64,000 nucleotides of DNA from Daphnia carinata (taxonomy: Eukaryota > Arthropoda > Branchiopoda > Diplostraca > Daphniidae), in NCBI RefSeq assembly GCF_022539665.2, contig NC_081332.1:1943773-2007772 (forward strand), written 5' to 3'. The position numbers and the translations under genes are program-made. Below the pieces are notes generated by a model. That model did no database searches, was not told where the DNA came from, and was given only the letters and a program-made list of their open reading frames with translations. Shown here piece after piece: positions 1 to 11,700 of the stretch; position 1 is the first letter of the stretch; each line of letters starts with the position of its first letter.

Positions 1-548
1 ACCAGAGTAATGCTCAGCTGACGTAGGTCATTTTGTTGGCTTAATAATAACATCTTTGCAAAGCGCGGTGCTAATGGATAAGCTGCCATGGCTCTGCCAA
101 GTGGAGTGATTTTTGACATCCATTCTTGGCTTTCTGTAAATGCTAAAATGAATTTTCAATATTTTAAAATGTAATTGAAAAACAGTACGAATCTTACGTT
201 TGAGTCCTACGCTGCGTGGCGGCGGTTCCAGTGCATTTAGCAATAATAGCCGACGCTCAGCTGCATATAACTGCTAAATATCAGGTGGCGTCGGAAACAG
301 AAAGTGGATCACTTTTTCAATGTCCATTGACTTCATTTGTAGAACTAAATCGTCAATCGGTCTGGAATAAAACTTTGTTATACTTCCCTTGACAGTAGCC
401 AAATCTATGATAATAATACCTTCGCGCGATATCTGGCAAGGAAAATTTTTCAAACTCGTCATTAAAGACGTCAAAAGAATAGAGTCGGTAACAATGTCCC
501 GGGCCGGTACGACCAGCTCGACCAGCACGTTGATTAATATCCCCTTCG
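1..548 (-). pseudogene. DHX37: DHX37-like DEAH-box RNA helicase, C-terminal helicase fragment, with in-frame stop
   Basis: Three exons on the minus strand (548..420, 361..198, 133..1), joined by phase-compatible GT-AG introns, give 142 codons. They read through helicase motif VI ([19 protein letters not shown]), then [19 protein letters not shown] and TPLGRAMAAYPLAPRFAKM. This is the order seen at the start of the ratchet/winged-helix part of DHX37/Kurz, a helicase of small-subunit ribosome biogenesis. At 274-276 the expected Glu codon (GAG) is TAG, so the frame is closed after PTPPDI, yet homology resumes at once with QLYAAERRLLLLNALEPP. No exons for the N-terminal helicase lobe were found between 548 and PSAT1. 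The gene continues off the left edge. I call it a pseudogene or damaged allele. An assembly error or a single-base artefact is the main alternative. Confidence 0.8.
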
Positions 549-1570
549 CTAAAAAAAAAAAAAAAAAGGAATTACAAACTCTTAGACAATTAATACTACC
601 AGACGGTTTTTAAGTATGTACTGTATAACATGCTATTAATAGAAATATTATATATTCATTAATTTCATAACATTATTTGAAAGATTGCTGTTAGCATTAC
701 CTTTCCCTGGATATGCACATTGGGACCTCGAGACAAGTGGGGCTGTTGGCTTTGAGTCAACAATGGAATCATGAGTTTGTGCTGCGAGTGACAAAAGGTT
801 ATGTACATTAATTATTTAATATGCTTAACAGGAATTCTTCCTTGGTCTTACCTTATCCTCCATTTCCACATTTCTTAATAACAGAGACTAAGTGTTGATG
901 TATACTCTACAATGTCTTGGATGACGTATGGCAGCAACATTATAAGGAATGGTTTCAATTGCTACATCATACCTTAGTGCCTTGAATAACTAAAAGATTA
1001 GTAAATTTAAGTAAATAAAAACTTGATAGATTTACCTCTGGCATCAGCACATAAACTCTTATAATTTTATTCATCCTTTTTTCTGTAATACAAATAGTAA
1101 AATTAATAAACCGATACATCATAGGAAAACACATCTATAGTAACGAAATTAATTAAATATCCTACCTACTTGGCAAAAGTATGTATAAAATATAAGGTAA
1201 TAGAAATAAAACAATTAACGTGTACCTGTATTGAGAGTCCATTTGTCGCTAGATCGGGAGTCCGTTTGACGTATACAATACTTATCATCAATAAAAAAAA
1301 AGTCCTAATGTCGATGGCACGGGAGTCATCTTGTCGGAAAGTGTAGCGCTCGTTGGTTTCAGCAACAATTTACTGTTGCGCCCAAACGTCGGGGACCAGT
1401 AGTCCAAACGTCGGTGGACAGATGTCCTAACGTCGGGTTCCAGAGTCCAAGTGTCGGAAACCTGCAACCAAAAGTCGGAAACCCTGGAGTCCTTTTTGTA
1501 ACTCGCCCAAAAGAGTAGTTTACTAACACAATGATGTTTCTGTTTTCTGAACAAACTTTTACACTTACAG
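549..1570. other. Gap between DHX37 fragment and PSAT1, no supported gene
   Basis: The gap is AT-rich with no recognisable exon on either strand. The upstream exons of DHX37 (minus) and the first exon of PSAT1 (plus) would both be expected here, but neither was found. A 27-codon stretch around 703-786 is flanked by splice-like signals but matches nothing I recognise. The right part holds a degenerate short repeat, listed separately. Confidence 0.6.
1245..1500. repeat. Degenerate short tandem repeat with GTCC-n-AACGTCGG core
   Basis: The motif GTCCAAACGTCGG and variants (GTCCTAACGTCGG, GTCCAAGTGTCGG, GTCCTAATGTCGA, AAAAGTCGG) recur at irregular 18-30 bp spacing. The best copies lie at about 1380-1500. 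It lies immediately upstream of the first PSAT1 exon found. Its function is unknown. Confidence 0.6.
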
Positions 1571-2782
1571 GTTGTGGCAAAAGTACAGGAAGAACTTGTA
1601 AACTATCAGGAAACAGGGATCAGTGTAATGGAGATGAGTCATAGATCCCCTGAATTTATGCAAATTGTCACTGATGCCCAGAAAGAGATTCAACAACTTT
1701 TGTAATCTTCTACCCTCAAAAACAAATGAAAATACCCTTTATTCATCTGAAACTTCTTTCTGACTAGACACATCCCTACCAATTACTCAATATTATTCAT
1801 GGTGGGAGGGGGAACAGGACAATTTGCTGCTGTTCCCCTAAATCTCATGCATTCTGGTGGCAAAGCCGTTTACTTGAATACAGGCATTTGGTCCTCAAAA
1901 GCTGCCAAAGAAGCCTCCAAGTATGGTCACATAGTTGAAATCAAACCCAGTCTCCAAGCATCATCAGAAATTAAATGGGATCTGGATCCAGATGTGTCAT
2001 ACTTCTACTATTGCTCTAATGAAACTGTACAAGGGGTAGAATTGCCTTGTATTCCTGATACACATGGAATCCCCTTAGTAGCTGATATGTCATCCAACAT
2101 CCTTACCAAAGATTTTGACATAACCAAGGTGTGTGACATTACTGAAGCAAAAGGAGCCTCACTTTATTGTATTTTGTTTTCAGTTTTCCCTCGTATTTGC
2201 CGGGGCTCAGAAAAATATCGGTCCAGCTGGTGTGACTTTAGTGATTGTCCGTAGTGATCTCTTGGGAAAACCCTCACCTTTCTGCCCAACAATACTCAAT
2301 TACACTGTGATGGCTCAAGAAAACTCACTGCACAACACACCCCCATGTTTCAGGTATTCATACAATTTTTGCTTAGGAACTTCACAGTTTTCATTCATTA
2401 ACATTCTATGTACAGTCTTTATGTTATGGCATTGGTTTTCAAATGGATCACGCAACAAGGAGGTGTAAAAGTTATGGAGCAACGCTCAGCTTTAAAAAGT
2501 CAAATGATATACGAAGTTGTTGACAATTCAAATGGCTTCTATAGCTGCCCAGTTCCAGCTTCTGTTCGCAGTCGGGTCACCATTCCATTCCGTATTCAAC
2601 AGGGCAACGAAGAGCTTGAAAAAGAATTTGTCGATCAAGCCAAAAAACTAAATATGATTCAACTTAAGGGCCATCGATCTGTCGGTGGGATACGGGCGTC
2701 GCTATATAATGCCGTGACTGTTGAAGAAGTCTCTATGTTAGTTGATTTCATGAAAGATTTTATGAAATCAAAATTGCAATAG
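1571..2782 (+). CDS. PSAT1: Phosphoserine aminotransferase, lacking the first exon
   Basis: Converts 3-phosphohydroxypyruvate and glutamate to O-phosphoserine in cytosolic serine synthesis; a fold-type I PLP enzyme. Exons 1571..1701, 1768..2128, 2184..2353 and 2416..2782 sum to 343 codons with phase-matched introns. Landmarks in order are [56 protein letters not shown] with the PLP-binding Lys, HNTPPCF, and [16 protein letters not shown] near the C-terminus. The first in-window codon corresponds to about residue 20-25 of animal PSAT. The usual N-terminal exon (initiator Met to the GAGPAKLP motif) was not found in the 1 kb upstream. It may lie left of the window across the DHX37 fragment, or be lost. 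The following gap carries AATAAA. Confidence 0.93.
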
Positions 2783-2996
2783 TTCCAAATAGTACGAGTC
2801 TCCCAAAGCGCTTGTCGTTTTAATACTCAAAGATTTTCGGTTTTACGGGTACTATAGAACTTTTTATTGTAAGCTCTTTAGTCTAAGGTGATATCAAAAT
2901 ACCTTAATACATTCCACTTTTTTCAAATGTATTTCCCGTTAGCGATTCTCTTTCTATAGAAAATTACTTATTGCAGTAAGTAAAAACTTAAAAGAA

Positions 2997-3002
2997 AATA
3001 AA
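2997..3002 (+). promoter_or_regulatory. Probable PSAT1 polyadenylation signal (AATAAA)
   Basis: Canonical AATAAA about 215 bp after the PSAT1 stop and before the WDR4 start. The rest of the 373-bp gap (2783-3155) holds nothing else recognisable. Confidence 0.5.
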
Positions 3003-3155
3003 GATTGCGAAACCCTTCACTTTTTTGAAGCAAGTTTAGAAACATTCAAATAGGCCCCTGGCGTTGGCGCCATCATCCATTGGTACAACGGTACACACGC
3101 TGGTTCGTGTTGTCGTCTACACCGTGTCAGACGTTTATAGCCGCACCATTGAACG

Positions 3156-4843
3156 ATGGCTCCCTTCGTAGCACGTGGAAATCACATTGCAATTGGATCG
3201 GAAGATTCCGTGTTGTATATAGACACAACGTAAAGTTTAGCATTGAATCTAATAAATAAATTAAATGTAACATTTTTAACTTCTCGGGTTTACAGGACTG
3301 GCATTTTCAAAAATGCTTCCATACCCCCTTTATCGGAAAGCGATGCAAAGAACCCTAAACCAAAGCCACAATTGGAAAACGTTAAGCCAAAGCAACAAAC
3401 GGAAAACGCTGAGTCCGAGACAATTTCACAGTTCGTAAATGGATACTTCTGCTTTTTATTGTTTTGTCAATAACATTTTTTGCCAAGGAAAACTAATTCA
3501 GAAGACTATTCTCATCTAAACTTGGGTACTTGCCTAGCTTTATCATCGTGTTCCTCATTGTTGGCTGTGTGCACTTCAGATAAGAATCTGACTGTCTGGA
3601 ATTTATCCATGATGGAGGTTGTGAAACAGTGGAAGACAGCCCGAAAAGTTTCTTCCATAAAATTCAACAGTGGCAGCACTCAACTGTTTGTCGCTGGTAT
3701 AGTTATTTTTGTTGTAAATGTTAATTGGTCAACAATCAGTCCTTTAATTCACTATACACACAGACAAAGCTGGAGATTGCTTCTGTTATTCTCTGAGCAC
3801 GCCAGCTGACCAAGGCAAACTTATTCTAGGACATCTATCTATGCTGCTGGATGTGGTAAGAGTATTCAGCTCTGGTGTTTTCCCTTTCTATTGGCAGTAT
3901 TGAGTTCTGTTTATGAATAATTTCTTAATTTAAATTTAGGTGGTTTCTGATGACAGCAAATTCATTATTACTAGTGAAAGAGACGAAAAAATCAGAGTTT
4001 CTTGTCTGCCCAATGCATACAACATTCATTGCTATTGCTTAGGGCATACTGAGTTTGTCACATCATTGGCTTTTGTCAGACAAAACTTGTTACTCTCAGG
4101 CTCTGGTGTAGGTATTTACTCTCATCAATGCCTTTTGTGCATATACTAATTTTGAAAATTGGTGATAGGATGGAACATTAAAAGTGTGGGATTATTTAAA
4201 TGGCAAGCTCTTGCACACTGAGAATTTAAAGGAGCCTTCAGATGAAGAAATGGACAAAGCAGTCAGATCTGTAGTAGTGCATAAAGTCTCAGAATCCATG
4301 TGTATTGCAGCTGTATTGCTTGATAGGTATTGCATGTCACTGTTTATGTTGGAAATGTTACTAATGGGTTTGAAATTCCACAGAGTAAAGACCATATTCT
4401 TATTCAAAATTACCGGCGAAGAGCCTACATTTCAGCGGCAAACGATACATTTCCTAACCCAGCCTTTAGAAACTGCATTTACCGAAGAGGGAAGCCTTTA
4501 CGTTTTAACAGACAGCGCTACGAACCCTATTGAATTTCTAGGGAAAGACGAATCGTTTCAATACACCCTTGGAGAATCTGCAGTAATCGGAACTTTGTTA
4601 GCCAATGCCAACTACCTCAAAATCATTCAGGGTAAGTGTTGAATAAATTCTTTCACCTTTATCCTTTTAGATAACATTTTAATTTTAGATGCCGTACGTT
4701 CCTGCAATGGGGATTTGAAACCTCTATTTAAGCGCTGGTTTGATAACGTCCAAGTTTATCGTGAGAAAAAGCTGGAACAATTGAAGACTCAGCCTTCGAA
4801 TCTAGACGTCACATCTAGCCCTAAAAGGTTACGAGTCGAATAA
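3156..4843 (+). CDS. WDR4: WDR4/Wuho, WD-repeat subunit of the tRNA m7G46 methyltransferase
   Basis: Non-catalytic WD40 partner of METTL1; the complex methylates G46 of tRNAs. Exons 3156..3229, 3296..3430, 3488..3696, 3764..3855, 3940..4107, 4169..4326, 4384..4631 and 4689..4843 total 413 codons (412 aa), close to the human protein. Diagnostic blocks are LGHLSMLLDVVVSDDSKF, ITSERDEKIRVSCLPNAY, CLGHTEFVTSLAF, GSGDGTLKVWDY and the C-terminal PLFKRWFDNVQ with a basic tail. Residues about 30-70 are a Lys/Pro/Gln-rich insert. The exon-2 donor (GTTCGT at 3431) is weak. The stronger GTAAAT four bases later would break the frame at TAA in exon 3, so the weak site is preferred. Start: the first ATG (3156), giving MAPFVARGNH. 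Confidence 0.93.
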
Positions 4844-5107
4844 GTTTTTGTCATCGGTCTTTCTATTAACTTGTAAATTCAAATTATTCTTTGAATGTTA
4901 CACACAAAAAATTTTGACGTATGGCTTTTTCTTTTTTTATTATTTCACCAACCAACAGAGAAGATGATCATTAGGGGAACTTTTCATTTTACATTGTGGG
5001 ACGTAGCCATAGGTTAACGATCTCTTCTTATTTACTCTACTACAAAATTGCTCTGATGGATGACGAGCGATGTGTTTTTTCGACTCGTTTTTCTAAGAAT
5101 TCCTGCC

Positions 5108-6497
5108 CTAATTTTTGGTTTCTAGAGCAGAGGCACCGGAGATGATTTCAATCAACTCACGAGTGATGACGGCTTGACGAGTGCGGTTGAATGTCATTGT
5201 AAGTTTGTCAATCATTTCACCTTTTTGTAGGAAAAATGACGTTAGCTAATGCAAGACGAAGCAATTTCTAAACTGTTCAGTTACCGGCGTTTTTGCTTGC
5301 GTTGTCCATGGCAGTCATGCGAGAAGATTGTTCAGAAGTGGCGTTCTCCTTCATGCTGAAGAACAGAAGAGACGCCAACGAAAACTCGGTGTAGGACTGA
5401 ATGACATCGCTGTCCAAGGAATCGTATATTGGCAGCTTGGAAGCATTCGCTACAGCGGTCTGACTGTACAATGGCATTTCGGTGGTACGGAAAGATACAA
5501 CCGTCCGGAAAGTGTTGAACAGGATCTTTCCTTTGCTGAATTCCAGACCAGAGTTGATGATGCTTTGGGCAATAAGAGCAGCATCACCAAAGACGGCTGG
5601 TTTACGGCCTACCTCAGTAACTACCATGGCGATGTTCTTTGCGTACAGCCTGGTCAGACACATTTTAGTTATATTTTTCCCAAATGCTTCTTAAGAAAAT
5701 TTTGTCCTGACCTCTGTAAGATGTTTCGAACTTTGTCACCAATAATGACTACTTTGGTGTTAGGGTTGGCGGCAATATCGGCTTTAACAATACGGCCGAT
5801 TGACGAGTGAACTGCACCGCACAGACCACGATCCGACGAAACAGCAATGATGAGTTGTCCCTTTTCGCCCTCTTCGTCTATAGTGAAAGTAAAAGCAAAA
5901 TTAGGTTTTGCTTACACAATATTCATAATTCAACACATACCTTTAACCTCTGCCTTCTTGTAAAACTCCTGTGCACCCACTCCATAAGGACGAGCAAGTT
6001 TCAATTCCCTTTCAGCTTTGGTGTACTTGGCAGCAGAGACCATTTTCATGGACTGGGTGATCTTCTGAATGTTCTTGACAGACTTCAGACGGATGGAAAT
6101 CATCTTGAGTGTGGCCATCCCACGCACTTGTTGGGCACTAAAAATGAAAAGCGAAATAGTGGTTAAGAAGTTGTATACAATAGTTTGTAATGGCTCCAGC
6201 ATGTCTTTTTGCTAAACCCAAGCATAGCAGAAATTTAAAGCAAGGAAGATACATGCCTTTACATTCAAAGACACTACATAATAGAAAATAACTCAATGTT
6301 TTTTGTAAACGAAGAATTTTAAGGCTATTTGTATTGATCTACATGCCGGCTGAATAGTGTTAAGGATTGAAACAATATACAAAAATTGCCGATTCCATCA
6401 CCGGAAACAGTAAAATTATTATGTAAAATTTCGTAAAATTATTTCAATGAATTTCAACTAACCATTGTGGAATAATTGCTGCTGATCGGCTGAACAT
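5108..6497 (-). CDS. ATP5F1C: ATP synthase F1 gamma subunit, mitochondrial
   Basis: Central rotor shaft of the F1 motor, in the mitochondrial matrix. Exons on the minus strand: 6497..6463, 6137..5941, 5877..5712, 5649..5285 and 5220..5108, 876 nt, 291 aa. The first exon gives [11 protein letters not shown], a short basic/hydrophobic presequence. Next comes [34 protein letters not shown], the N-terminal coiled-coil helix, then [14 protein letters not shown]. It ends with the C-terminal helix [23 protein letters not shown], which inserts into the alpha/beta hexamer. All family landmarks are intact. The 264-bp gap to the WDR4 stop is AT-rich. Confidence 0.96.
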
Positions 6498-7178
6498 TTT
6501 TTCGGCTGATTTTCTTAACTCGCAATATGGTGGACGAAAAAGACCTGATCACAGTCTTTCTCTGGTAAAGAAAGGCCAGCTAACTACTTCATTTCTAGGA
6601 AAATATTAAAAGGGTTGTTCTCAGCGCTCCAAGCGGTGTATTTACGTAAAATGTTTTAGAGTTCCCTAAGTATTCATTTTAAACAGCTTCTAAAAAGTGA
6701 TATTATGTTTCATCTGCAGAATTTGTTTGTGGCAAAATTACAAATTTCTTTTTGAAATTTTAACATGTTTTTAGTTTAACAACTATCAAAGACTGATGAA
6801 TGTTTGTAGAAGATAAGCGATGGCCCTACAGAGTGCTCACCGAAATAAACGCAGACGAAAGGAATCCTTTTGGCCTTTTCATCGAAATCAAAGCCTGATT
6901 TTTACAGCATCAATGCCAATTCGCTATAAACTCCATTATACGGATTAAAATTTAAATAAGTTTTATTTCAACTCAAATAACAAAATACAATTTACGGTCT
7001 TAACAGAAATCGTACATGGTGGATTTCATTCGTTTTTTAAATAAAACAAAATATAATTCAATGATGAGAGATCAGAGCAGTTGGCAACCGACTGTGTAGA
7101 ACACCGTTACCGAAGAAGTTCCTAAAATTCCATCGAACAACGGTTTGAGAAATGATGGGAGCTAAAAGTTTTCAAGTG
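6498..7178. other. Intergenic, 5' of ATP5F1C and 3' of the type I membrane gene
   Basis: AT-rich (about 65% by eye). It should hold the ATP5F1C promoter just right of 6500 and the 3' UTR of the next minus-strand gene. A TTTAAATAAG/AATAAA-like cluster lies near 6950-7050. No coding signal. Confidence 0.6.
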
Positions 7179-8068
7179 TTAAATTACCTCGTCATCGCTG
7201 CTGCTTGCCGATGAGTCATCACTCATATTGAGATGAAATTCGTGGTCTTCATTGGCCTCAACTGATAGGACATCATTTGCCGAAAGAGTGACTTCTTGGT
7301 TAAGCGTGGTGTAGTGGCAAATCACCTCTCTGATATTTGCAAATTAGAGTTAGACCCCACATCTACACACACACAAACATACGATTGATGTAATCTTTAA
7401 ACCTATTGGCGTAACGATATCTTCTCCAAAGAAGAAACAGGCCCGAAAGTGTAAATCCTACGAAGATGGTGATTGCTAGTAGAGTTGGCGCCGAAGAGAG
7501 GTGATCGCGATGATCCACAGCAATGGTCGAATAATGAGCCAGGTTCCACACAGAGGAGGAGTTTGTTTCATTGTTATTATGAATGATAGAAGACGTTGAA
7601 ATGAGCATTGGTTTGCTATTACCCCGTCGTTCGGTAGGTTTCCTAATGATTGTTAAATTGAAATTTGTTAGGCGATCAAGTCCCCCTTTAGATATTGGCA
7701 AATGTATGCAGACGACTGTAAGATACAGTATCCATTGGCTAGTAATTGTTGTGATCCACCATGTTTTGTGATATTTGGTTTCAATAGGAACTGGTTAGAT
7801 ACAGTTCAGGCAAAGACATGAAAATAACCTAAATGTTTACTTCACTTTCATATTTCCTACTTGGATTATAAAATTGGACGCCACCTGGCGGGCTGATACA
7901 GAGGACATTGAAAAAAAGATAAATTTACCCGTTTGTGGAATTGTTTTTTTCAGGTTCAATCAGCTTGACCGCCGACGTGGATGTATCTAAACAATTCAAT
8001 GAGGCAAACAAATACAAAGAAGCAACAACTTGCATGACAAGAACAGATTTCGCCATCTTGGAACTCAT
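7179..8068 (-). CDS. Unrecognised small type I single-pass membrane protein
   Basis: Three exons (8068..7929, 7738..7383, 7327..7179) with phase-matched introns give 214 aa. The N-terminus MSSKMAKSVLVMQVVASLY has a basic start and hydrophobic core, a likely signal peptide ending near Cys/Asp. The ectodomain is Ser/Thr/Asn-rich with several N-glycosylation sequons (NNST, NLT, NET, NSS). One transmembrane segment follows (LLAITIFVGFTLSGLFLLW), then a basic stop-transfer RRYRY, and a cytosolic tail of about 60 residues ending acidic/serine-rich (SDDSSASSSDDEVI). The tail resembles a CK2-type cluster followed by a short hydrophobic end (EVI-COOH, possibly PDZ-like). The family was not recognised. 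A longer upstream start in the same frame (codons up to 8149) lacks a signal peptide at its N-terminus, so the Met at 8068 is preferred. Confidence 0.65.
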
Positions 8069-8776
8069 AATCAATGCTCTTTTCAGAAATGGTTGAGCAA
8101 GCTGCGCGCGACGTTGATTCTTAGAAACGTTACTTTCTAATCGATACACCTGTGTACTTGGATCTACTTTCCCGGCAACGATCCTGCATCGATTGGACTA
8201 GTTATGAGATTTTTTGCTAGTCAAACGAATGGGAAAGGTATGTATTAACTTTTTTCATGTAGTCATGTAAGCACGGTTTGTTTTATCGATTTTTTTTTTA
8301 TGCGTTTCCAAGATTAAATGAATGGCAGAAAACTTAATAATCAGTGATGATTTTATATGCATCACGTCAAACAACAGTTATCATGACAGCCATTCCCAAA
8401 GGTTTTGGTAATCCACTCCACAGTTGGTCAAGCAGTGCAAGTGGCTTATAAATTTGTGGCAATATAAAGTTACATGACAATAAGAAGTGACACTTGTAGG
8501 TAAACGTCCAACAATTATATTTTTAAAAAGATGTTCAGTGAGAAATGATATGCAATTACGACAGTTCAACTATCACGTATTAAGTTGGGAGGCGAATCCA
8601 TGGCAAAATTCAGTCATCCATCGATGAACAACATTTTCCTACGTAAAGATCAATCGAGCTTTATAAAAATAGCGATCGGGACTTCAAAATTCGTCTTAAA
8701 TCACAGGTGAATTAGCCTAAGTCTCAAGAATATGTTTTCACTCGTAAATATAAATAAATACAACGATCATTTTCAT
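8069..8776. other. Intergenic, no supported gene
   Basis: Lies between the type I membrane gene (5' side) and the 3' end of the Patched-domain gene. AT-rich, with no open frame that resembles protein. AATAAATA near 8751-8757 is on the plus strand and is not linked to a plus-strand gene. Confidence 0.5.
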
Positions 8777-11700
8777 TCACAGTCGACAATCCCTATCAAT
8801 GTTTTTTTTAATAGCCACGTCTTCCTTCATAACTCCCACAACTGCTGACTTTTCTCGATGAGTTAATTGTGGCTCAAGCTCTTCGGCTGTGACTGCCTTG
8901 TCATCAAGATTTGGCGGACGCTCCAAATCGAATGGCAATGGACCGATTATGGAAAGAATAACAGGGAAGAATATTAATCCGTGGAATAGTCCATACGCGA
9001 CAACAAGAACGAATATCTGAAAAGAATGTTATAGTTAGTTTAAGACTGGCAATACGTAAAACGGATAACAGTAAAACTCTTGGTAAACCTTAAAAAACGT
9101 GATGAAAACGTGAGAATCAGAATTGGCGAGGAAAATGAAGGCCAAAAACGTGCTGAAACCTCCGTGAAAGACCGCCGGCCCAATAGAGGAAATGGTTGCT
9201 GCAGCACGTTCATTTCTGGTACCTGTTTTTGTCATGAACGTATGTGCGACATGTGCAGCGTAATCAACGCACAGCCCGATGGCCAACACCAAGTTTATGC
9301 AGGACACGGTATCAATCGTGAGTCCCCAAAAATGCATCGATCCATTCACGCATATCTAAAACATAACAAAGGTAATCATTTATACTTATCGAATTTTAGC
9401 AAACAAATAATATTACCAAAGTTAAGACGACGCAGAGAAGTACCAGGACACATGCAAACAAATTTGCGATGAGAATAAAAGTTGTGATAAAGACGCAGAC
9501 CATGGCGATGGCCAAGTTTCGATAGAGTTCTTCCATAATGACCTGAAAGAAGGAAATAAAAATGATACAATCGAATTGTTGGGATGACAACAATTACTTC
9601 ATCTGTTTCCCAGGAAGAAAATATGCGAGCTGAGGCAAAAACTTGGCTTCCAAATTGCTGCGAAAAATCTACGGCAATGTCTTTTATCCGCCTCATTGCA
9701 GGAATGTGTTCTTCTCGCCCAGAAAACGGACGAAAGACGAAATCAATATTGGTAATCTGTTTTTTAAAACAAAACCAATTACATAATCATTAGTACTAGA
9801 AAATGAATATCAGGAATCATACCGATATCGGTGGTGCGATGGCTGATCTGCACTGTAAAGGATCTTGAAATTTGAAATTTCTCCGAAACTTTGCGCCTTT
9901 CTGGGTAAACAAATAGTTCTTCAAGTAAGTTGAAAATTGTTCGTCTGTCATACTCTGATTCATCCAATCTGTTAGGTGAAAGTATAAGAATTAATTCGTC
10001 CTTGGAACCCTGTTTGGCGATCTATTTAGCTTACCAATAGCGTGACGCTTTGCTGTAAACTCCTTGAATCCACCGAACCAGTCGTCCACTTGGCTCACGA
10101 TGCCTGTTTCGTTTCTTACAATATCAAGTAATGCATCTAGGCGGTCCAAATTGCTGGACAAGTTCGTCGTTTGAATATAAATCGACGCCATTTGACCGTT
10201 GTCTGGGTAATGGTTTTCAAGAACTGAAAAGTATTGAGATAGATATGTTGAAGTAGGAATGAACCAAAGAGGATTGAACTCTTGTCTCATTAAGACAGAG
10301 CCCCAGGTATTGATACCCAATAGAAAAGTGGCAAGGACCAAGACGAAAACCTGTGGTTGGTGAAAGGGACAATAGTAGGTGATCTTTGCATTTATGCCAA
10401 TAATTTCGGAAATACCTTGGCTGGCCACTTGAACAGGTATTTGGCTAAAACGCGATTGAAAAACAATTGAAGAGGTTCTATTCTCGACAGGCTACTGGGT
10501 TTCCAGTTTCGATGGATGAAACAGGGAATGATACCATCACGATGACTTTCGATTCGTCTGCGTAAAGTAGAACAGGTTATTGGTTTATCGTTAATGCTTA
10601 TCAATAGATAAAATTACTTTTGATCCAATGTCAACCAGGCAACAAAGAAAGATGCCTGAAAAATGTACGTCGCTAAAATTCCGACAGCAGAATATATGCA
10701 AAACGATCTCAGGGACGGTAAAACCTGTAATTAGATTTTCGTGGTTAATTACAGTCCAGTCTAGCATTACATGTTTAATAATTACAGTTGTAGCTCCAAC
10801 AGCGAAGGCGGCGAAGTCAGTGATTGATGTAATAGTGATACTAACTCCTGCGTGTTTCATGGTTATGCCAATGCGAACTGGTAATGACCTTTTCATTTCT
10901 TCCTTGTTCAAGTTGGTCCAGCATTGGACGATAACGAACATGTCGTCTATTCCAATACCCAGCAACAAAAATGGTAGGATGGAATGTACTGGCCCGTAAA
11001 ATACCCCGAAGGCAGAACAGAGGCCATAACTCACTACGATGGCCATAGCAACAGAAGCTATTCCAGTTAAAGACAAAAATGCCTAGATGAATAAGGTGAA
11101 TTAAAACAAAAGCAATTGGCCAAGGCCAACACAATAGGCAATTTGTCTTCTACCCTTTGTTCAACCAAGTTAAATTTCCCGAGCATCAGCTGGACGTAAA
11201 TGAAGACCACACAAATGCCGGCGGCCAAGAGTCGAACATCTCCGAGGATCGTAGCAGAACTAATATCGCCAAAACTAACGAATTATAAGCAAATATTATT
11301 CAATTACCTAAAACAGTTCAAATTTTAATATTATACCTTCTGGCAGCCATATAATACAGCTTTGTATTGTTGGGTGTGCTCGTGAAATTGTGAAGCAAAT
11401 TGACGAAGGCTTTTTCCCATTCAAGATTAATTGGATCCACCTAAAAATAAAAGAAACGCTTTTTTTTTTCATTTGAAAAAGTAAATAAAGTGCACAATAA
11501 ATTCACTCACCACTTCACCCGTTCCAGCGTCATTGTCAGTGACGTCATTGGTGATTAAAGAATAATTGACGCGAGAGAACAATTGAACGAGCAGCGATCC
11601 AGCCGAAACGATGTGGCCGGTTTCATTGAAACGAGGCTAAGGTCGATAGACCACAATTGAAATAAAAGCTAACCAACATAAAACTGATGGGAGGAAAATC

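Noticed and set aside
274-528. 84-codon minus-strand frame taken as its own gene
   Set aside because: It reads exon C of the DHX37 fragment in the wrong frame and runs through the following intron. The splice-aware reading in another frame gives motif VI of DHX37.
1288-1580. Minus-strand frames of 73 and 88 codons
   Set aside because: They lie on the degenerate GTCC/CGTCGG repeat and overlap each other in different frames; repeat-driven.
2133-2468. 111-codon plus-strand frame
   Set aside because: Reads through the introns between PSAT1 exons 2, 3 and 4.
5328-5810. 160-codon plus-strand frame
   Set aside because: Antisense shadow of two ATP5F1C exons, whose minus-strand homology is unambiguous.
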